Shown piece after piece: positions 8,155-15,968 of a stretch of DNA of 64,000 nucleotides (its first letter is position 1; each line of letters opens with the position of its first letter). Under the pieces are notes generated by a model. The model had not been told where the DNA came from, did no database searches, and saw only the letters and a program-made list of their open reading frames with translations. Source of the DNA: Enorma massiliensis phI (GTDB lineage Bacteria; Actinomycetota; Coriobacteriia; Coriobacteriales; Coriobacteriaceae); contig NZ_HE978574.1 of NCBI RefSeq assembly GCF_000311845.1, forward strand, positions 772,201 to 836,200. Direction: 5' to 3'. The translations under genes were made by a program, and so were the position numbers.

Positions 8155-8607
8155 ATGGCTATGTCTTTCGACGAACTTGTCAACAACATGGTGAACGTGA
8201 GCCTGGGCGCCGCTGCCATGGCGGCCGACAAGGGCAAAGAACTCATCGACGATCTGAGCGCCCGCGGCGCGCAGGCCCGAAGCGATGCGTCTCAAGGTGA
8301 TTTCGCACGCTCCATGGCCGACGTGTTCAAGCAGGCCGGCGGGGCCGTGAGCGATGTGACCGAGCGGCTGAGCGAGCAGGGAGCGACGGTTGCCGAGCGC
8401 ATCTTGGACGAGCTCATCGTCGCTCGCGTGCGCCCGCTCACGACGGCCGAGCGCGCCGCCTTCGTAGCCCATGTCACGGAGCTCGTGGAGGCGGTTCCCG
8501 CCGCTGCCGTGAGCGTGCCCGTGGAGTCGGTTGCAGCCGAGGAAGCTGCCGGCGAGCAAGCGCCGGGCGATGCCGAGGGCGTTGCCGACGAGAAAACCGA
8601 GGAATAA
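8155..8607 (+). CDS. Phasin-like small helical protein
   Basis: This 150-aa protein is nearly all helix: FDELVNNMVNVSLGAAAMAADKG, then a heptad-like stretch to about residue 105, then an acidic Ala/Glu tail. The pattern resembles the phasin-like proteins often encoded beside UbiB/ABC1 kinases, which bind hydrophobic surfaces or the kinase. It has no Cys, no signal and no membrane span. The start follows GAGGAGGC, and the UbiB-like gene begins 18 bases after its stop, so the two are probably one transcript. The biochemical role is unknown. Confidence 0.6.
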   Translation: MAMSFDELVNNMVNVSLGAAAMAADKGKELIDDLSARGAQARSDASQGDFARSMADVFKQAGGAVSDVTERLSEQGATVAERILDELIVARVRPLTTAERAAFVAHVTELVEAVPAAAVSVPVESVAAEEAAGEQAPGDAEGVADEKTEE

Positions 8608-8625
8608 CGAAAGCGATTATCCGCC

Positions 8626-10401
8626 ATGGACTTCGGCACGAAGAACAACCCATCGCCGCCTCCCGAGCCCTTGATTCCGGAAGAGCGAGTGCCCGGCGAG
8701 GAGCCTGAGTTCGGCCCGTCGCGCACGAGTTTTCGGCGCGAGCGGGCCGTGGACGAGGTGCCCGATGAGCCCGAGGTCATGGCGGATGTCGATAAGTACC
8801 AGCTCACCCTCACGGGGCGTCGTCGTCGTATCGCGCAGATCTTCCATATTGCACGCAAGTATGAGGTGTGGAGGAACATCACGCCGGTGCGCCTCCGCCG
8901 CATGCTCGAGGAGCTCGGCCCCATGTTCGTCAAGATGGGCCAGATCCTCTCAAACCGCTCTGAAATCTTGCCCCAGCGCTATTGCGACGAGCTGCGCCGC
9001 CTGCGCACCGAGGCCGACCCGGTTCCCTATCCCGTGGTGCTCGAATGCCTCGAGGCAGAATACGGCAAGAAGCTCGGCGACCTCTTCGATGCCATCGATC
9101 CCAATCCGCTCGGTAGCGCCTCGCTTGCGCAGGTTCATCGCGCCCGCCTCGTTACCGGAGAGGACGTTGCCGTAAAGGTGCAGCGTCCTGGCGCCCAGCA
9201 GGTCATGGCGCAAGACATCGATATCATGCGCTCGCTCGCGCGCCTTGCGACGCGCCTCATCAAGACCGAGCAGATCATCGACTTGGGCGAGGTGGTGGAA
9301 GAGCTCTGGCGCTCGTTCCGCGAAGAGACGAACTTCCTTGCCGAGGCGCGCAATCTCGACGAGTTCTATGCCTTCCACAAGCATACGCCCGGCATCTCGT
9401 GCCCGCGTTCGTATATGGACCTCTGCACTGAGCATGTCGTGGTGATGGATTACATCGAGGGCATCTCGATCTCGGAGCCCGAGCTGCTCGTGCGCGCGGG
9501 CTACAAGCTCAAGGACCTGGGCAACGAGATCGTGGACGACTACGCCACGCAGGTGCTCGACGACGGCTTCTTCCATGCGGACCCCCATGCGGGCAACATC
9601 ATCCTTTCGGGCGGGGTCATCTACTTCATCGACCTCGGCATCGTGGGGCGCATGTCCGCGCATGACCGCGGTGTGGTGAAAGACATCATTTTCGCCGTGG
9701 CCGAAAACGATGTGCCCAAGCTCAAGGACAGCTTTATGCGCTTCGCCATCTCGCGCGGCGACACGGCTGCCATCGACCACACGGCGTTCCTCACGGACCT
9801 CGATTACATCGTGCAGGATTTTGGCGGAAGCAATCTCAAAGACCTCGATATCGGCCGTTTCCTGACAGCGCTCATCAATCTGGCGCGCAAGAACGATATC
9901 GAGCTGCCACCGGTGGTGACGATGTTCGCGCGCGGTATGGTGACGCTCGAGGGCCTGCTTTCGGAATATATGCCCGACGTCAACATGATCGAGATCATCC
10001 AGGTGCATATCGCCCACGAGAAGAGCGGCTACGAGCGTGCGCGCGAAGCTGCGGAAGAGCTTGCAGTGGGTACCGCCCGCGCCGTAAAGGGGTCGCTCCA
10101 GACGGCGGAGTACCTCGGTCTCGCGTCGCGCATGCTCACGCGCGGCCAGCTCAAGGTGAATACCGAGCTCATGGGTTCCGACGAGGTGCTTCGGCGCCTG
10201 GGCGGCATCGTGGACCGTGCGTCGATGGCGATCGTGATCGCGGGTCTCTTCATCGGGTCGTCGGTCGTGTACTATGCGAAAATCGAGCCGGTCATCTTCG
10301 GCATCCCGATCATCGGCTTTCTCGGCTATGTTTCTGCGCTCGTGCTCGCGCTCATGCTCGGTCGCGAGATTTGGCGCAACTCCCACGGCAAGCGCCGGTA
10401 G
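8626..10401 (+). CDS. UbiB/ABC1-family atypical kinase-like ATPase
   Basis: The 591-aa protein carries the UbiB signature: KMGQ (the KxGQ motif) near residue 104, SASLAQVHRA in place of a glycine loop, VAVKVQRP with the ATP lysine, FFHADPHAGN (catalytic loop) and IDLGIVG (metal aspartate). Two hydrophobic helices at the C-terminus (about 530-580) suggest a membrane anchor, as in UbiB. Family members support isoprenoid-lipid or quinone metabolism as ATPases, not classical kinases. No quinone genes are nearby; the phasin-like gene just upstream is the only obvious partner. The first 60 residues are proline-rich and variable. Confidence 0.88.
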   Translation: MDFGTKNNPSPPPEPLIPEERVPGEEPEFGPSRTSFRRERAVDEVPDEPEVMADVDKYQLTLTGRRRRIAQIFHIARKYEVWRNITPVRLRRMLEELGPMFVKMGQILSNRSEILPQRYCDELRRLRTEADPVPYPVVLECLEAEYGKKLGDLFDAIDPNPLGSASLAQVHRARLVTGEDVAVKVQRPGAQQVMAQDIDIMRSLARLATRLIKTEQIIDLGEVVEELWRSFREETNFLAEARNLDEFYAFHKHTPGISCPRSYMDLCTEHVVVMDYIEGISISEPELLVRAGYKLKDLGNEIVDDYATQVLDDGFFHADPHAGNIILSGGVIYFIDLGIVGRMSAHDRGVVKDIIFAVAENDVPKLKDSFMRFAISRGDTAAIDHTAFLTDLDYIVQDFGGSNLKDLDIGRFLTALINLARKNDIELPPVVTMFARGMVTLEGLLSEYMPDVNMIEIIQVHIAHEKSGYERAREAAEELAVGTARAVKGSLQTAEYLGLASRMLTRGQLKVNTELMGSDEVLRRLGGIVDRASMAIVIAGLFIGSSVVYYAKIEPVIFGIPIIGFLGYVSALVLALMLGREIWRNSHGKRR

Positions 10402-10458
10402 TCTGTACTCCGGGCGCTCCTTGCGGCATCGAGGCGCTCTGGCTCTCAGCGCCGTGGC

Positions 10459-11055
10459 TTACGAGGCGGGGTTGGCGATCTCGATGTTGGAGAACGCGCC
10501 GGAATCGCGGTCGTATTCAAAAACGAGGACGCAGCAGTTGCCCAGATAGACATCTTGCTCGCAGCGCGCGTTACGCTCCCAGACCGTTTTGAACAGCTTG
10601 CTGATAGAGCCGTGCGATACGGCGAGCGCGTCTCCGGTGCATCCGTCCATGAGGCCGCGAAGGGTGCTCACGATGCGGTACCGGGCGCATGCCTGGGTCT
10701 CGCCGCCGCGCATGACCGCCGCGTCGCCTGGTTCCCATGGGCTCACACCCAGGCGTTCGACGGGTTCCCCCTCGAATCTGCCGTAATCGCGCTCCATGAG
10801 CCCGGCGGAGGAAATGCGGGGGAGCGTGGAGAGTCCGGGGACCTCCGCTACGACGATGTCGAGCGTTTGCTGCGCGCGCCCCAAGGGCGATGCGGCTATA
10901 CAGGAGAAGTCTGCTTCCTGGCTGCGAAGCCATGCGGCGGTGCGTCGTGCCTGCGCCACGCCCTCATCGGTGAGTGGCGAGTCGCAGCGGCCCTGGAGGA
11001 TATGCTGGGTGTTGTACACCGTCTGCCCATGGCGCATGAGATAGAGCTTCTGCAT
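10459..11055 (-). CDS. Histidine phosphatase (phosphoglycerate-mutase-like)
   Basis: This 198-aa branch-2-type histidine phosphatase has the phosphohistidine motif LMRHGQTVYN (His8), ASPLGRAQQT and the second catalytic His in VSHGSISKLF. The acidic residue lies in MERDYGRFEGE. The size fits small broad-specificity phosphatases of the CobC/GpmB type; the substrate cannot be deduced. It converges on the UbiB-like gene with a 57-bp gap. A GNAT gene lies just upstream on the same strand (stop at 11058, start here at 11055), so the two are a tight operon. Confidence 0.88.
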   Translation of the reverse strand: MQKLYLMRHGQTVYNTQHILQGRCDSPLTDEGVAQARRTAAWLRSQEADFSCIAASPLGRAQQTLDIVVAEVPGLSTLPRISSAGLMERDYGRFEGEPVERLGVSPWEPGDAAVMRGGETQACARYRIVSTLRGLMDGCTGDALAVSHGSISKLFKTVWERNARCEQDVYLGNCCVLVFEYDRDSGAFSNIEIANPAS

Positions 11056-11057
11056 CG

Positions 11058-11612
11058 TTACACCAACTTTTCGTATGCGATGCGCGTGAGGTCGGTCTCG
11101 GCATCCCCTTTGGTCTTGAGCTCGAAGGTCATGAGCTCGGTGAAGCCGTGGCGGGTGAGGAACGAGCGCATAGCGACGTTGCCGGGATGCGTGTCGATCC
11201 TAAGGCTTTTGCGGCCGTTCTCCCGTGCGATGTTCTCCGCCGCCGCGAACATGAAGCCCATCACGCCGCGCTTGAGCGCGCCGGCGGCGGTGGCACAGCG
11301 ATGGATGGCGGCGTAGGAGGGCGTGCAGCCGGGGGTGGTCTGCGGGGTGAGCCAGGTGAGCTCGGGCATGCGGTATTCGGGATCCTCGTCGAAGCGAAGG
11401 GCAAGCGTGCCGAGCAGCGAGCCGGAGGCGTCAACGGCGACCCAGCAGGCGTCGAGGGCGAGGTCTCCCTCAACGCTCGCGCGGTTGGGATAACCGTGCT
11501 GCCATTGCTCGATGCCGAATCGCGCGATGGAGCGCTTGCCGTCTTCGAGTATCTCCATGACGCGGTCCGCCTCGCCGGGCAGCGCGCGCCGCATGGTCAG
11601 GGTGTCGTTCAT
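11058..11612 (-). CDS. GNAT-family N-acetyltransferase
   Basis: This 184-aa acetyl-CoA-dependent acetyltransferase begins MNDTLTMRRALPGEADRVMEILED after GAGAGGC. Motif A is present in the region GVMGFMFAAAENIARENGRKSLRIDT, and NVAMRSFLTRHGFTELMTFE is the usual C-terminal beta4-alpha4 block. ERFGIEQWQHGYPN-type sequence (here IARFGIEQWQHGYP) near residue 35 is shared with small-molecule acetyltransferases of Firmicutes and actinobacteria. The acceptor is unknown. Its stop is 2 bases from the start of the phosphatase gene. The frame is open further upstream, but no ribosome-binding site supports a longer form. Confidence 0.88.
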   Translation of the reverse strand: MNDTLTMRRALPGEADRVMEILEDGKRSIARFGIEQWQHGYPNRASVEGDLALDACWVAVDASGSLLGTLALRFDEDPEYRMPELTWLTPQTTPGCTPSYAAIHRCATAAGALKRGVMGFMFAAAENIARENGRKSLRIDTHPGNVAMRSFLTRHGFTELMTFELKTKGDAETDLTRIAYEKLV

Positions 11613-11799
11613 GGTGAAAGCCTCTCGATGGTATGCGCCCACGGGCGCTCGATTGACCGGCTGCATTACGATAGGCGTTTTCTCCGCTCGCGCAAGGGCC
11701 ACCCGCCGACTCAAGAAAGCGGCATAATTGGGAAAGAGATGACGGCTGGGGTGAGGCGCTGGAGCCTGCCTCATGCGAGTTCGGTAGGGGAGGAACGAC

Positions 11800-12084
11800 A
11801 TGCAGGACGTCCAGGACATGCTGCCGCTCTTCGATGTTGAATCGCAGACACCGGGTGTCTGCGATTCACATGACGCGCGAAAACCGGGTGTCGGCGCGTC
11901 ATACGCCATCGACATCGATCGCTGCATGCACTGTGGCGATTGCGTTCGCGCCTGCCTCTTTGGCGCCATCGCCGCCGGTCCGATGGGCCGCACCCTTCGC
12001 ATCCTGGAAGATCGCTGCACTGCTTGCGGCGCCTGCCATGAGGCGTGCCCCACCGGCGCCGTCTACGAACGCAGGGAACGTTAA
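11800..12084 (+). CDS. 2[4Fe-4S] ferredoxin with palindrome-encoded N-terminal insert
   Basis: The 94-aa protein has two CxxCxxCxxxC-type clusters, CMHCGDCVRAC (with a C at the usual fourth position replaced by LFGA) and CTACGACHEACP, in the arrangement of bacterial polyferredoxin modules. Residues 1-35 are unusual: the DNA for about residues 14-33 consists of two adjacent palindromes (11838-11866 and 11869-11901) sharing the core CCGGGTGTC. Ordinary ferredoxins of this type begin near YAIDIDRC, so the N-terminus appears extended by inserted repeats. The first cluster reads C-x2-C-x2-C-x3-C if ACLF is counted, so both clusters are likely intact. The start follows GGGGAGG. Confidence 0.8.
   Translation: MQDVQDMLPLFDVESQTPGVCDSHDARKPGVGASYAIDIDRCMHCGDCVRACLFGAIAAGPMGRTLRILEDRCTACGACHEACPTGAVYERRER
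11838..11901. repeat. Two palindromes inside the ferredoxin gene
   Basis: GAATCGCAGACAC, CGG and its exact complement form a 13-bp perfect stem (11838-11866). Immediately after, ATGACGCGC and GCGCGTCAT bracket a 15-base centre. Both centres contain CCGGGTGTC. The reading frame passes through both without a stop. Confidence 0.7.
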
Positions 12085-12108
12085 CCCCGCACCGCTGCTC
12101 CATCATTC

Positions 12109-12141
12109 ATGAGACACTTAGACCCGGCACAAGTGTCTCAT
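12109..12141. repeat. TGAGACA palindromic repeat, copy with compensatory change
   Basis: ATGAGACACTT and AAGTGTCTCAT form an 11-bp perfect stem around AGACCCGGCAC. Copies near 53.8 kb have CAGTT/AACTG in place of CACTT/AAGTG, so the pairing is kept while the bases differ. It sits 25 bases after the ferredoxin stop. Confidence 0.7.
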
Positions 12142-12202
12142 TCAAGGATGGCTGCCATGCGAGGGGGAATCCCCGCCGCGAGTGCAAGGCCGTCCGCAGG
12201 GC

Positions 12203-12294
12203 GGGGCCATATGCTCCCGGCGCAGTTCCGCAGAAAAAGAGCCCCATCGGGGCTCTTTTTCGAGGACTGTTTGAGCACGGGGGCATATGGACCC
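12203..12294 (-). terminator. Two-helix 3'-end element, copy 2 (after MetRS)
   Basis: The outer stem (12203-12220 with 12278-12294, about 16 pairs with small defects) encloses an inner hairpin AAAAAGAGCCCC-ATC-complement (about 12234-12261). Read along the MetRS gene, the linkers are GTGCTCAAACAGTCCTCG and CTGCGGAACTGCGC, matching copies 1 and 3. It begins about 20 bases after the MetRS stop. Confidence 0.7.
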
Positions 12295-12314
12295 GGCCCG
12301 CCGGGAGGACGCCC

Positions 12315-14378
12315 TTAGTACGAGAAGAAGTCGAAGCGCGGCGGCAGCTCCTTCACGCGGTGGGTGCCCGGCTTCTCGCCGAGGCTTTCCACAAGGGCAT
12401 CCGTCGAGTCAAGCACGTGCTCCCAGGAGAAGAACGCCTCGGGAGCTATGTCGAAGTGCTCGCAGATGAGCTCGCATCCGGCAGGCACGATGCCATGCAT
12501 GAGGACGGTTGCCACGCGCAGCTCCAAGAACGCGTCGACGAGCGCCTGATGCATGAGCGCATCGCCCGCAGCCTGGTCGTCCTTCTGCACCGCCTTGGCC
12601 GCCTTGCTCTCGTCGCTCCAGCGCTTATTGGCGGTGCGCAGGAAGGCGTCGCACACGCCGAGCGCGCGATGGAGCTCGGTGCGCCACATGGCCTGCTCGA
12701 AGGCGAGGGCTGCCTGCTCGGCGGCCTCTGTCGCTTCGGCCGAAGCTTCGCCTGCGGGAATGCATCCCGTGCGCACCGTGCTCGGGTCGCCGTCCTTTTT
12801 TGCAACGCCGTAGAAGCACGAACGCGCCAAGCGGTTGAACACGCCGGTAAGGAGCGTTCCCTCCTTGAGCACCGGGTCGATCACGCGCTTGTCGTCGCGG
12901 GCAAGGAGCGGCGTTCCATCGGGGTTCTTGCCCGTCTCGCGCAGATCGTATGCCTTAGGGCTGAAACTCACCGGCTTCTCACCAAGGCCCAGTGAGAGGA
13001 AGTGGGCGCGCAGCTGTTCGGTGCTGTAGTGGTCGAGGAGCTCGCTTGCGGGCGGCGGCGGGGTCTTGGAGCTCGAGCTTGCCTTCTTGCCCATGTAGAG
13101 TACGTGGTAGTTTGCCACGAGCGTGCTCTGCTGCATGTTCCAGCCGAGCGCTTCCCACATCGCCGTCTGCGCGATGCCGTAGAAGTAGATGTTGTCCTGA
13201 CCGATGAACTGGTACACGTGCGCCTCGGGATCGCACCACCAGTCGCGCCAGTTGTGCGCAGCGTAACGCGTGCCACCGGCCCGCTCGTCTGCCGCAAGCG
13301 CCGTGCGCGTGAAGCTGACGGGCGCCCAGAGGCTCTCGGGCCAGACCCAGCAGGTGAGGCCGGAGCAGCCGCATTCATCGGTTACGGGGACGCCCCAGGC
13401 GATGTTGCCCGTAAGGCGGAACGGCACGAGCGCCTTTCCGGAGCGGAAGCGCACGCCGCCTGCTCCGAGCACCTCGTGCGCGTCGTCGCGTTCGCGCCAG
13501 CTCGGGAAGGTCACGGTGAACGAGCTCTTGTTGCCTTCGGGGTCTGTCACGGTGTGCGGCGGCAGCTCGCCCTCGATGGCGTCGAATGCCTCGCGGAACT
13601 TGTTCTGGATGTAGAGCTGCGGCGGGTTAAGCCACTCTTCGAGGGTCTTTACCACCACGGAGCGCACCGTCTCGTCGCCCTCGAGCTTCTTGGTGAAGCC
13701 TTTCAGGAAGTCGAGGTAGGACGGGAGGTCGAAATAGATGTTGTCCACGGGGCGAAGTTCCGGGGTCTCGCCGGTGAGCGCGCTCTTGGGCGCGATGAGC
13801 TCCTCCGGTTCGAACTGATGCCCCAGGTCGCACTCGTCCGCATAGGCTTTCTCGGACTTGCAGCCCTGGATGGGGCATCTGCCCGTGACCTGGCGCCCGT
13901 TCAGGAACTGCTGCGCCACCGGATCGAAGAACTGCTTGGTTGCGCGCTTCTCGAGCACGCCCTGCTCCTTGAGGCGCAAGATGATCTCGTCGGTCATCTG
14001 CTCGTGAACGTGCGCGGCGGGTTCGAGGGCGCTGCCACCGAAGAAGTCGGGTTCCACGTCGTAGCCGGCGAGCGTTGCGGCTTGGCTCTCGTGGTTCGCC
14101 TCCACATAATCGGAGATGTGCTTTTCGTAGCCCTGTTCGTCATGCAGCTTGCGATAGCTTTCCATGATAGGGCTGCCGTAACAGTCGGTGCCAGAGACGA
14201 ACAACACGTTCTCGCGGCCGATGCGGTCGCGCAGGAAGCGCGCATAGAAGTCGGCGGGAATGAAGACGCCGCCCACATGGCCGAAGTGCAGGTTCTTGTT
14301 GCCATACGGCATGCCGGCCGTTACGATGGCGCGGCGCGGCCAGGTGGGGCGCGAATCTTTGCTCAGCTTGGATGCCAT
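12315..14378 (-). CDS. metG: Methionyl-tRNA synthetase-like class I aminoacyl-tRNA ligase, divergent
   Basis: This 687-aa class I synthetase has the N-terminal block RAIVTAGMPYGNKNLHFGHVGG (split here: MPYGNKNLHFGH holds the HIGH-type HFGH) and SGTDCYGSPIMES, and the methionine-pocket region FIGQDNIYFYG with W-rich neighbours. The KMSKS lysine loop is replaced by MGKKASSSSKTPPPP, which keeps a lysine (SSK) but not the motif. The protein lacks the C-terminal dimerisation OB fold of many MetRS. This pattern occurs in a minor MetRS clade, so activity is plausible but not certain. The start at 14378 follows AGGGAGG. Confidence 0.75.
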   Translation of the reverse strand: MASKLSKDSRPTWPRRAIVTAGMPYGNKNLHFGHVGGVFIPADFYARFLRDRIGRENVLFVSGTDCYGSPIMESYRKLHDEQGYEKHISDYVEANHESQAATLAGYDVEPDFFGGSALEPAAHVHEQMTDEIILRLKEQGVLEKRATKQFFDPVAQQFLNGRQVTGRCPIQGCKSEKAYADECDLGHQFEPEELIAPKSALTGETPELRPVDNIYFDLPSYLDFLKGFTKKLEGDETVRSVVVKTLEEWLNPPQLYIQNKFREAFDAIEGELPPHTVTDPEGNKSSFTVTFPSWRERDDAHEVLGAGGVRFRSGKALVPFRLTGNIAWGVPVTDECGCSGLTCWVWPESLWAPVSFTRTALAADERAGGTRYAAHNWRDWWCDPEAHVYQFIGQDNIYFYGIAQTAMWEALGWNMQQSTLVANYHVLYMGKKASSSSKTPPPPASELLDHYSTEQLRAHFLSLGLGEKPVSFSPKAYDLRETGKNPDGTPLLARDDKRVIDPVLKEGTLLTGVFNRLARSCFYGVAKKDGDPSTVRTGCIPAGEASAEATEAAEQAALAFEQAMWRTELHRALGVCDAFLRTANKRWSDESKAAKAVQKDDQAAGDALMHQALVDAFLELRVATVLMHGIVPAGCELICEHFDIAPEAFFSWEHVLDSTDALVESLGEKPGTHRVKELPPRFDFFSY

Positions 14379-14460
14379 GCAGCCTCCCTGCTTTGGTCGA
14401 AACATCCAGATAGGCAACCATTATGGCACAGCACGCCAGATTCCGTGTATGCTTGGACAC

Positions 14461-15108
14461 ATGAGATGCCGAAGCAACATACACACGTTCGAGGACGAGG
14501 ATTTCCTCAAGCGCATGACCCAGTGCTCTGCCGTGACGTTCATCATCGGGTTGGCGGCGACGCTCGTGTTCGCGGTCGCGCTTGCCGTGGCCGTTCCCGA
14601 GAGTTTCGACGGCCTGCTGGTGGGGATTTTTGCGGAAGACGGGCGCGGCATCGTCGACTACCTGTTCTGGATCGCTTGGGTCGCGGTGGCGCTCGTGGTC
14701 TCGCTTGCGGCGCACGAGCTCGTGCACGCCATCTTCTTCAAAGCATTCGCTCCGGCGGGTACCCGCGTGTCGTTCGGTGCCAACTGGAAGCGCGGCATGC
14801 TCTACGCATGCGCCGAGGGCATCGTATACACCCGCTCGCAGTACCTCATCATCGCGCTTGCGCCCACGTTCGTCGTGACGCCTCTGGTGGTTGCAGCGGG
14901 GCTTGCGTGCGGTTGCCCCGTAGCGGGCGCCTTCGCGGCGGTGCTCCATCTTACCGGGTGCGCGGGCGACTGGGGGTACGTCCATGAGCTTCGCGCCGAT
15001 CCTCTCATCACGCATTGCGAGGACACCTCGTACGGTGTGTGCTTCTACGGTGATGACGAGGATTGCGATGCCGCCTTTGGCGAGGAGCAAGAGGAGGTGC
15101 GCTCATGA
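14461..15108 (+). CDS. DUF3267-type membrane zinc metallopeptidase-like protein
   Basis: This 215-aa integral membrane protein has four hydrophobic segments (about 20-45, 62-85, 115-140 and 142-165). The second ends in AAHELVHAIFFKAF, which contains HExxH (HELVH), the zinc motif of intramembrane site-2-type proteases and of the DUF3267 family. A C-terminal acidic, Cys-containing tail (HCEDTSYGVCFYGDDEDCD) follows. There is no good ribosome-binding site before 14461; an ATG at 14449 is an alternative start. The stop overlaps the queH ATG (ATGA), so the two are coupled. The substrate is unknown. Confidence 0.75.
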   Translation: MRCRSNIHTFEDEDFLKRMTQCSAVTFIIGLAATLVFAVALAVAVPESFDGLLVGIFAEDGRGIVDYLFWIAWVAVALVVSLAAHELVHAIFFKAFAPAGTRVSFGANWKRGMLYACAEGIVYTRSQYLIIALAPTFVVTPLVVAAGLACGCPVAGAFAAVLHLTGCAGDWGYVHELRADPLITHCEDTSYGVCFYGDDEDCDAAFGEEQEEVRS

Positions 15109-15686
15109 CGCGCCTGCTGCTCCATGCCTGCTGCGCCCCTTGTTCGCTCGAGCCTGTGCGCCTGCTCTGCGAGGAGGGCTTCGAACCAACGATTTGCTGG
15201 ACGAACCCGAACATACAGCCCGTTGAGGAGCACGATCGCCGTCTTACCGAGCTTCGGCGTTGGTGTGCGGTGGAGGGCATCCCACTCATCGAGGCGGAGG
15301 AAGACGCTGTTCGATGGGAGCGCTCGGTGGCACCCATTGGCGCTGAGGCGCGCGAGCGCCGGTGCCGTGCCTGCTATGCGATGCGCCTCGCTGAGGCCTG
15401 CCGCGTTGCAGAGCGCGAGGGCTTCACCCATATCGCGACGACGCTCGCCGTGTCGCCGTATCAGCTGTTCGAAACCTGCAACGACGTGCTTTGCCGGCTC
15501 GCCTCGGCGCGCGGCCTCACGCCGGTAATCCGCGATTTTCGCCCCTGGTATCCCGAGGCAACGCGTCGTTCTCGCGAACTCGGGATGTATCGGCAGAACT
15601 ACTGCGGGTGCCGTTTTTCCGCTGCCGAGGCCGCGCTTGACCGCGCTCGTCTGCGCGATGAGCGCCGTGCCGCGAAGAAGCATTGA
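15105..15686 (+). CDS. queH: Epoxyqueuosine reductase QueH
   Basis: This 193-aa protein performs the last step of queuosine synthesis, reducing epoxyqueuosine in tRNA. It is the non-orthologous replacement of QueG. The family motifs are visible: LLLHACCAPCSLEPV (adjacent Cys pair and CxxC-like), WTNPNIQP, RRCRACYAMRL, TTLAVSPYQ and YCGCRFS. These cysteines bind the iron-sulfur cluster and metal. The ATG at 15105 overlaps the stop of the DUF3267 gene. QueA and Tgt, which act earlier in the same pathway, are at 25.6 and 33.2 kb. Confidence 0.93.
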   Translation: MTRLLLHACCAPCSLEPVRLLCEEGFEPTICWTNPNIQPVEEHDRRLTELRRWCAVEGIPLIEAEEDAVRWERSVAPIGAEARERRCRACYAMRLAEACRVAEREGFTHIATTLAVSPYQLFETCNDVLCRLASARGLTPVIRDFRPWYPEATRRSRELGMYRQNYCGCRFSAAEAALDRARLRDERRAAKKH

Positions 15687-15709
15687 CATTTTCCAACTTG
15701 AGCCTCGAA

Positions 15710-15828
15710 ACAGTACCTTTTGGGCGCTTGGTTGGGTGGGTCGCCCTTGCGCTTCGCGGTGACCTGCGGTCTTGCAGCTTGATCTCCGTGCGCACCGATA
15801 GCCGTGCGCGCCGATAAAAAGGTACTGT
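15710..15828. repeat. 119-bp element with 12-bp terminal inverted repeats
   Basis: ACAGTACCTTTT at 15710-15721 is inverted exactly at 15817-15828. The interior is GC-rich with smaller hairpins (GGGCG...CGCCC and GTGCGC repeats). CTTGAGC occurs at 15697-15703 and again at 15829-15835, which may be a target-site duplication, although the left copy is six bases from the repeat end. No coding capacity. It lies just after queH. Confidence 0.55.
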
Positions 15829-15922
15829 CTTGAGCGCTGATCTGTCTTCGCCTTGTCCGGTGCCCCGAGACGGCCTTCAGCATGAGGCAAAGGCGCCCCT
15901 TTAATTCCCGGCCGCTAGGATT

Positions 15923-15953
15923 AAAATGACTATCAGAACGCAATAGTCATTTT
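15923..15953. promoter_or_regulatory. Dyad (probable TetR operator or hairpin) before MFS pump
   Basis: AAAATGACTA and TAGTCATTTT form a 10-bp perfect dyad with an 11-base spacer, ending in a T-run just before the GGAGG of the MFS gene. The T-run would allow it to act as an attenuator, but the linked TetR gene makes an operator more likely. An identical TGACTA half-site is not repeated elsewhere nearby. Confidence 0.5.
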
Positions 15954-15968
15954 TTTGGAGGCTGAGGA

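Noticed and set aside
6441-8246. 601-codon minus-strand frame opposite the C69 dipeptidase
   Set aside because: The plus-strand C69 gene is well supported by motifs; the minus frame has none.
11058-12053. 331-codon extended form of the GNAT protein
   Set aside because: The extra N-terminal part is antisense to the ferredoxin gene and is preceded by no ribosome-binding site; the ATG at 11612 is well placed.
12045-12995. 316-codon plus-strand frame over the end of metG
   Set aside because: It overlaps the two-helix element and the antisense of metG, without recognisable motifs.
13002-14987. 661-codon plus-strand frame opposite metG
   Set aside because: It lies antisense to a clear MetRS gene and then runs out of frame into the DUF3267 gene; composition is that of a shadow.
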